Part shown: in pieces, positions 6,038 to 10,034 of the stretch
Position numbering within the stretch: the first letter of the stretch is position 1
How the letters are laid out: every line of letters begins with the position of its first letter
Source: Nitrospina sp.
GTDB taxonomy: Bacteria; Nitrospinota; Nitrospinia; Nitrospinales; Nitrospinaceae
Assembly: GCA_004357435.1 (NCBI GenBank)
Contig: SMVS01000108.1
Location: 1 to 10,034 of the forward strand
DNA: 10,034 nt
Direction of reading: 5' to 3'
The notes under the pieces: generated by a model
What the model saw: the letters and a program-made list of their open reading frames with translations, nothing else
Told to the model about the DNA's origin: nothing
Database searches by the model: none
Translations under genes and position numbers: made by a program

Positions 6038-7090
6038 ATGTCATCCGTAGAGTTGGAAGAAAGAGCGCACACAATTTTGTTGGAAACGGTCACCGATTAC
6101 ATCACGGGCGCCGAGCCGGTGGGATCGCGCACCCTTTCCAAAAAATTGTCCGAGCGCCTGAGTCCCGCCACCATCCGCAACGTTATGGCGGACCTCGAGG
6201 ACATGGGTTATCTGTATCAACCCCACACTTCCGCGGGGCGCATTCCCACCGACCAGGGGTACCGCTACTTTGTGAACGAACTGTTGGCACTGCCGGAGCA
6301 GTACGCTCCGCCATTGACCTCCATCCCCAATCACTTTGGCGATTCAAAAAGAGAAAACCTGAACGATCTTTTGGAGTCCGCGTGCAGTTTGCTTTCAGAA
6401 AATTCCCAACAAACCGGGCTGGTCATGGCGCCCAGCGTCACCAATCTGATTCTCAAGCACATTCAGTTTGCGAAAATCAATTCGACGCAGGTGCTGGCGG
6501 TTTTCATTTCCGAAATGGGGATTCTGCAAAATAAAATTATGCCCGTCGAAAGTTCCATGACCCAGGAAAAACTGACCTCCATTGCCAACTACTTGAATGC
6601 CGAATTCAGCGGCCAGTCTCTGAAATCCATTCGCAAAGAAATTCAGAGACGCATGAAACACGAAAAGGAACATTACAACCAGTTGATGAAAAGGGCGTGC
6701 GAGCTGTGGACCACCCTGTTCAGCGAAGAGCAGAAAAGCACAGAAATTCTGATCGAAGGAGTGAATCACCTGCTGGACCATCCCGAGTTCTCAGCCGATC
6801 TAAAAAAAATGAAGAGCCTCATGAAAACCGTGGAAGAAAGGGATAAACTGATCAAACTCCTCGACCTCTGCATGCAACGGGATGGCCTGACCATCATCAT
6901 CGGCGAGGAAAACCAGGATGAAGAAATGAAAAGCTGTAGCCTGGTCGCCCAGAATTATCAAATGGAAGATGAAAAAATTGGAGTGGTCGCCATATTCGGG
7001 CCGAAGCGGATGGACTATTTAAAGATGATTGGAATTGTCAACTCCACCGCCAACAATGTTTCGGAAATATTGTCGAAAAGAAATCAATAG
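6038..7090 (+). CDS. hrcA: Heat-inducible transcription repressor HrcA
   Basis: HrcA represses class I heat-shock operons by binding the CIRCE inverted repeat, and depends on GroEL for active folding. The 350-residue product opens with the winged-helix domain: AEPVGSRTLSKK (25-36), LSPATIRNVMADLEDMGYL (41-59) and HTSAGRIPTDQGYRYFV (63-79). Next come the dimerisation and GAF-like regions, with QQTGLVMAPS (124-133) and the conserved C-terminal IGVVAIFGPKRMDY (314-327). Length is normal for the family. No clear Shine-Dalgarno precedes the ATG at 6038; the upstream bases are A/T/C-rich. grpE follows after 16 bases, so the two are probably one operon. The own operator is not seen, so self-regulation by HrcA is not supported here. 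Confidence 0.95.
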   Translation: MSSVELEERAHTILLETVTDYITGAEPVGSRTLSKKLSERLSPATIRNVMADLEDMGYLYQPHTSAGRIPTDQGYRYFVNELLALPEQYAPPLTSIPNHFGDSKRENLNDLLESACSLLSENSQQTGLVMAPSVTNLILKHIQFAKINSTQVLAVFISEMGILQNKIMPVESSMTQEKLTSIANYLNAEFSGQSLKSIRKEIQRRMKHEKEHYNQLMKRACELWTTLFSEEQKSTEILIEGVNHLLDHPEFSADLKKMKSLMKTVEERDKLIKLLDLCMQRDGLTIIIGEENQDEEMKSCSLVAQNYQMEDEKIGVVAIFGPKRMDYLKMIGIVNSTANNVSEILSKRNQ

Positions 7091-7106
7091 GGGATTAAAA
7101 TAATAA

Positions 7107-7763
7107 ATGAGCAAGAAAAAGAAAGCTGAAAAAAAATTAAAAGAAGAACCCAAAGCCGACGACGAAGAAACGCTGACCCCGGAAGAAACGGCGGAAGCTG
7201 AAATTCCAAAAGAGCCCTCTCCGGAGGAAACGGCAGAAGCTGAAATTCCAAAAGAGCCCTCTCCGGAAGAGCGCCTGGAGGAGAAAGAGCTGGAAATCGC
7301 CGAGCTTAAAAATGAGATGTTGCGTTTGCGCGCCGACACCGAAAACATTCGGCGCCGCCTGAATAAAGAGAAGCTGGATTCCATCCAGTATTCCAATGAG
7401 AAGCTGATCAAGGAAGTGATTCCCATTTTCGACAATCTGGAACGCGCTCTGGCCGCCGCCGATGCCAACCCCGACAGCCTCAAGCAAGGCGTGGAGATGA
7501 TTTCCAAACAGTTTCTGGCTCTGCTCCAAAAAGAAAAAGTCAAACCGATCCCGGCACTGGGTGAGAAATTCGATCCCAACATCCACGAAGTACTGAGCCA
7601 GATCGAATCCGATGAGCACGAAGAAAACACCGTGATCGAGGAATATTCACGCGGCTACTTTTTAAACGACCGGGTTCTCATTCCTGCCCGGGTGGTCACC
7701 AGCAAAAAACCGGCCCCTCACCCGGATGACGAGCCCAAGGAAGAAGCCGAGGCCACCGCCTGA
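7107..7763 (+). CDS. grpE: Nucleotide exchange factor GrpE
   Basis: GrpE releases ADP from DnaK and so drives the chaperone cycle. The 218-residue product has a charged disordered N-terminus (1-55), a long dimerising helix (about 56-105; ELEIAELKNEMLRLRADTEN then IRRRLNKEK), a four-helix middle (IPIFDNLERALAAA) and the C-terminal beta domain (GEKFDPNIHEVLSQIE to EEYSRGYFLNDRVLIPARVVTS). The common HEAV is HEVL here. The N-terminus contains a tandem repeat of 14 residues (25-38 and 39-52). The likely ribosome site AGGGGA overlaps the hrcA stop and is 12 bases from the ATG, longer than ideal. dnaK, the usual neighbour, does not follow. Confidence 0.95.
   Translation: MSKKKKAEKKLKEEPKADDEETLTPEETAEAEIPKEPSPEETAEAEIPKEPSPEERLEEKELEIAELKNEMLRLRADTENIRRRLNKEKLDSIQYSNEKLIKEVIPIFDNLERALAAADANPDSLKQGVEMISKQFLALLQKEKVKPIPALGEKFDPNIHEVLSQIESDEHEENTVIEEYSRGYFLNDRVLIPARVVTSKKPAPHPDDEPKEEAEATA
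7179..7262 (+). repeat. 42-bp in-frame tandem duplication inside grpE
   Basis: Unit 1 (7179-7220) and unit 2 (7221-7262) each encode PEETAEAEIPKEPS. They differ at only two third-codon positions (GAA/GAG and GCG/GCA), both silent. A third partial copy of eight bases, CCGGAAGA, follows at 7263. Identical protein and near-identical DNA point to a recent duplication in the disordered tail of GrpE. Confidence 0.9.
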
Positions 7764-7778
7764 TTGGGGCGGCCCCTC

Positions 7779-8597
7779 ATGCCCGAACTTCCAGAAGTTG
7801 AAACGCTCAGACAGGCACTGCTACCATTGGTCCTGAACAAAACCCTCATCGATTTAAAATTCCTGCGGCCAGACCTGCGGTTTCCGATCCCGACAAAAAC
7901 TTTGCGGCGGGAGATGATGGGTGAGGCGATACAGAGCGTCACCCGCCTCGGCAAATACCTGCTCCTGCACAACTCCAACGGCGCCATGCTGTGGCACCTG
8001 GGAATGAGCGGCCGCGTGGTGCAACGCCCCACCCTGCAACCGGTGGAAAAACACACGCACGCGGTGTTCCAGTTCCAGCCTGATACCTGCCTGCACTTCA
8101 TCGACCCGCGCCGGTTCGGAAGCATCCTGTGGGTGCCAAAAGACGAAGGCCATCCCCTGCTGGACCACCTCGGACCCGACCCGTTTTCGGAAGAAGCGAC
8201 ACCTGAATTATTCAAAGAGAGAGCGCGCACCTGCAAGGGCCCCATCAAAGGATTTCTGATGAACGCCAACCGCATCGCGGGGATCGGCAACATCTACGCC
8301 TGCGAAGCGCTGTTCGAAGCGCGGATTCATCCCAAAAAACCCGCGAACAAACTCAGCCGTCCGCAATGGCACAAACTATTAACCGAGGTGAGGCAAGTCT
8401 TGCGCAAAAGTATCTCAGCGGGCGGCACCACGTTACGCGATTTTTTCACGACCGACGGCACCCCCGGTTATTTCGCGCTCGAATTATCCGTCTACGGCAA
8501 AGAAGGCCAGCCCTGCCCTGGCTGTGGAAACCCGATCAGCCGCGCCGTCCACACCGCCCGCTCAACCTTCTTCTGCAAAAAATGCCAGAAACGTTAG
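7779..8597 (+). CDS. mutM: Formamidopyrimidine-DNA glycosylase (Fpg/MutM)
   Basis: MutM removes 8-oxoguanine and ring-opened purines from DNA and cuts the backbone by beta,delta-elimination. The 272 residues start MPELPEVE. Pro2 is the catalytic nucleophile after Met removal, which fixes the start at ATG 7779 rather than the in-frame TTG at 7764 just after the grpE stop. Other landmarks are Lys59 (GKYLLLH), the Met/Arg wedge region (MLWHLGMSGRV, 70-80), the helix-two-turn-helix (GIGNIYACEALF, with Asn171) and the C-terminal zinc finger Cys246/Cys249/Cys266/Cys269 with DNA-contacting Arg261 (ARSTFFCKKCQ). Only 15 bases separate it from grpE, so co-transcription with hrcA-grpE is likely. GGGG followed by CGGCCCC sits upstream, giving either a weak ribosome site or a small hairpin. 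Confidence 0.96.
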   Translation: MPELPEVETLRQALLPLVLNKTLIDLKFLRPDLRFPIPTKTLRREMMGEAIQSVTRLGKYLLLHNSNGAMLWHLGMSGRVVQRPTLQPVEKHTHAVFQFQPDTCLHFIDPRRFGSILWVPKDEGHPLLDHLGPDPFSEEATPELFKERARTCKGPIKGFLMNANRIAGIGNIYACEALFEARIHPKKPANKLSRPQWHKLLTEVRQVLRKSISAGGTTLRDFFTTDGTPGYFALELSVYGKEGQPCPGCGNPISRAVHTARSTFFCKKCQKR

Positions 8598-8600
8598 CTT

Positions 8601-8630
8601 GCTATTTGAGATGAATGATATTTAAATAGC
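8601..8630 (+). promoter_or_regulatory. Inverted repeat just upstream of the radical SAM gene
   Basis: GCTATTT (8601-8607) and AAATAGC (8624-8630) form a perfect 7-bp inverted repeat around a 16-base loop, ending three bases before the ATG at 8634. It also starts three bases after the mutM stop. It has no Shine-Dalgarno and no T-run. It may shape translation of the next gene or bind a regulator. It is far too short to be a cobalamin riboswitch. Confidence 0.35.
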
Positions 8631-8633
8631 TCC

Positions 8634-10034
8634 ATGACAACCTCCATAGGAATCATAACTCTGAATGCCCGGTTCATTCATTCGTCGTTGAGCCTGCGTT
8701 ATTTGCGCAACGCGGCCCGCCGCGCGGGGTATGAGAATGTCTGGATCCAGGAATTCACCATCAACCAACCGCTGTGGAAAATCGCCGCCGAAATCCAGCA
8801 ACAAAAACCGCAAATTCTGGGCGTCAGCATTTACATCTGGAACCGTACGCAAAGCTTTGAATTGATCGAACTGCTGAAAAAACAAAATCCGAACCTGGCC
8901 ATCGTGATCGGCGGACCGGAAGTGTCCTTTGAAAAAGAAATCTCAGCGGCCACCACCACCATCGCCGGCGAAGGCGAAACCAAATGGGTGGAATGCCTGG
9001 AGTCCCTCTCCAAGGGAGAAACTCCATCGGAGGAAACCCTCCAGCGCTGGCGCACCTCCGGCAACGATCTCCCAGAACTGCATCCGCCCTACATCGAGGA
9101 AGATTACCCCGACCTGAAAAACCGCTACGCTTACCTGGAGACTTCCAGAGGCTGTCCCTACCTGTGCTCGTTCTGTCTATCCGCTCTGGACAAAAAGGTC
9201 CGTTACTTTGAGGAAGACAGCCTGCGCCGCCAGATCAAAAAGTTGATCCGGTCCGGCGTTCAAAAAATAAAATTCGTCGACCGGACTTTCAATCTGCAAC
9301 CCAAACGGATGCGATCTCTCATGGAGTGGTTGACCCAGTTCAGTGAAACCGAGTTTCATTTCGAAGTGGTCGGCGACCTAATCGGCGACGACATGCTGGC
9401 CTTTTTGGAAACGGTTCCGCAGGGCATGTTTCAATTCGAGATCGGCGTGCAAACCACTACGGAAAAAGTGCAGGACGCCATCCAGCGCAAGCAGAACAAC
9501 CAAAAACTGTTCGCCATCATTGCCAATCTGGTGCGGCAGGACCGAATACATCTGCATTGCGATTTAATCTTCGGCCTGCCCGGAGAAACTCTGGAGCAAA
9601 TACTGGAATCGTTCACGGAGGTGTTCTTGTTGCGACCGCACGAATTGCAATTGGGATTTTTAAAATTTCTGCCTGGCGCACCGATCAACGATCTCATTGA
9701 GCAACATGAATACCAATACCTTTCATCCCCGCCTTACGAAGTGATCTCGCACAAGAATCTTAGCGCCGGCAAAATAACTTGGCTGAAACGTTTTGAAGAA
9801 GTGTTCGATATGTATTACAACTCGAAACGGTTTAAATTTTCCATCGAGCGTCTGCTCGACCACAAGACGCCCGTGCAGATTTTCCAGGAACTGATGGATT
9901 ATTTGGACGCGCGCTTCGCGTCCCGGGATGGTCTCTCGCTGGACACCCAGTACCGGGTCTTTTTGCAGACTTTTGAGATCGCCTCCGACCCGATGGCGCT
10001 CGACCTTCTGAAGCTGGATTATCTTTATCATCAA
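8634..10034 (+). CDS. B12-binding-type radical SAM protein (partial, runs off right edge)
   Basis: The frame is open from the ATG at 8634 to the window end, 467 residues with no stop. Residues 1-125 have the cobalamin-binding-type fold (GIITLNARFIHSSLSLRYL; ILGVSIYIWN; VIGGPEVSFE at 91-100; AGEGE at 111-115), although the DxHxxG motif of base-off B12 proteins is not visible. The radical SAM core starts at YLETSRGCPYLCSFC, with the iron-sulfur cysteines Cys174, Cys178 and Cys181 in CX3CX2C spacing. It continues with KIKFVDRTFN, FEIGVQTTTEKV and HCDLIFGLPGET, characteristic of the class B methyltransferase-like superfamily. The C-terminal part resembles the DUF4080-type domain that follows this core in related proteins (recollection, moderate). 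The substrate is unknown. No clear ribosome site was seen. Confidence 0.88.
   Translation, partial: MTTSIGIITLNARFIHSSLSLRYLRNAARRAGYENVWIQEFTINQPLWKIAAEIQQQKPQILGVSIYIWNRTQSFELIELLKKQNPNLAIVIGGPEVSFEKEISAATTTIAGEGETKWVECLESLSKGETPSEETLQRWRTSGNDLPELHPPYIEEDYPDLKNRYAYLETSRGCPYLCSFCLSALDKKVRYFEEDSLRRQIKKLIRSGVQKIKFVDRTFNLQPKRMRSLMEWLTQFSETEFHFEVVGDLIGDDMLAFLETVPQGMFQFEIGVQTTTEKVQDAIQRKQNNQKLFAIIANLVRQDRIHLHCDLIFGLPGETLEQILESFTEVFLLRPHELQLGFLKFLPGAPINDLIEQHEYQYLSSPPYEVISHKNLSAGKITWLKRFEEVFDMYYNSKRFKFSIERLLDHKTPVQIFQELMDYLDARFASRDGLSLDTQYRVFLQTFEIASDPMALDLLKLDYLYHQ

Noticed and set aside
7019..7630. 203-codon serine/phenylalanine-rich open frame opposite grpE
   Set aside because: It is an antisense shadow created by the Glu/Lys-rich grpE codons.
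7764..7778. TTG start for mutM adding five residues
   Set aside because: Fpg needs Pro as residue 2 for catalysis, which requires the ATG at 7779.

Overview
The window reads as a mostly housekeeping stretch of a Gram-negative-type bacterial chromosome with moderate GC content. The run xerC-hslV-hslU-argB followed by hrcA-grpE-mutM resembles layouts in Deltaproteobacteria, Nitrospinota and similar lineages. I cannot fix the phylum from the sequence alone, so this placement is an inference.

Layout: (1) Bases 1-676, minus strand, hold the 5' part of a metallo-beta-lactamase-fold gene of the ComEC/Rec2 C-terminal type, running off the left edge. (2) Bases 861-1418, minus strand, encode a small coiled-coil protein with one C-terminal membrane anchor. 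(3) Bases 1419-2036 hold no convincing gene. They are packed with inverted repeats and pieces that look like dispersed genomic repeats, ending in a good promoter candidate for the next gene. (4) Bases 2037-5908, plus strand, are a compact cluster: tyrosine recombinase XerC, the HslV peptidase and HslU unfoldase of the HslUV protease, and acetylglutamate kinase ArgB. (5) Bases 6038-8597, plus strand, hold hrcA (heat-shock repressor), grpE (DnaK nucleotide-exchange factor) and mutM (8-oxoguanine DNA glycosylase). (6) From 8634 to the right edge is a cobalamin-binding-type radical SAM protein, truncated by the window end.

Working together: HslUV degrades proteins under heat stress. HrcA and GrpE regulate and serve the chaperone response, so most of the plus-strand block is protein quality control with XerC, ArgB and MutM as passengers. 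The usual partners dnaK and dnaJ do not follow grpE, and no CIRCE operator is visible upstream of hrcA.

I did not find a clearly new biological system. The points most worth a second look are the repeat mosaic at 1547-1985, a near-perfect 42-bp in-frame tandem duplication inside grpE, the stand-alone ComEC-like hydrolase at the left edge, and the tail-anchored coiled-coil protein beside the repeats. No tRNA, rRNA, CRISPR array or insertion-sequence transposase was seen.
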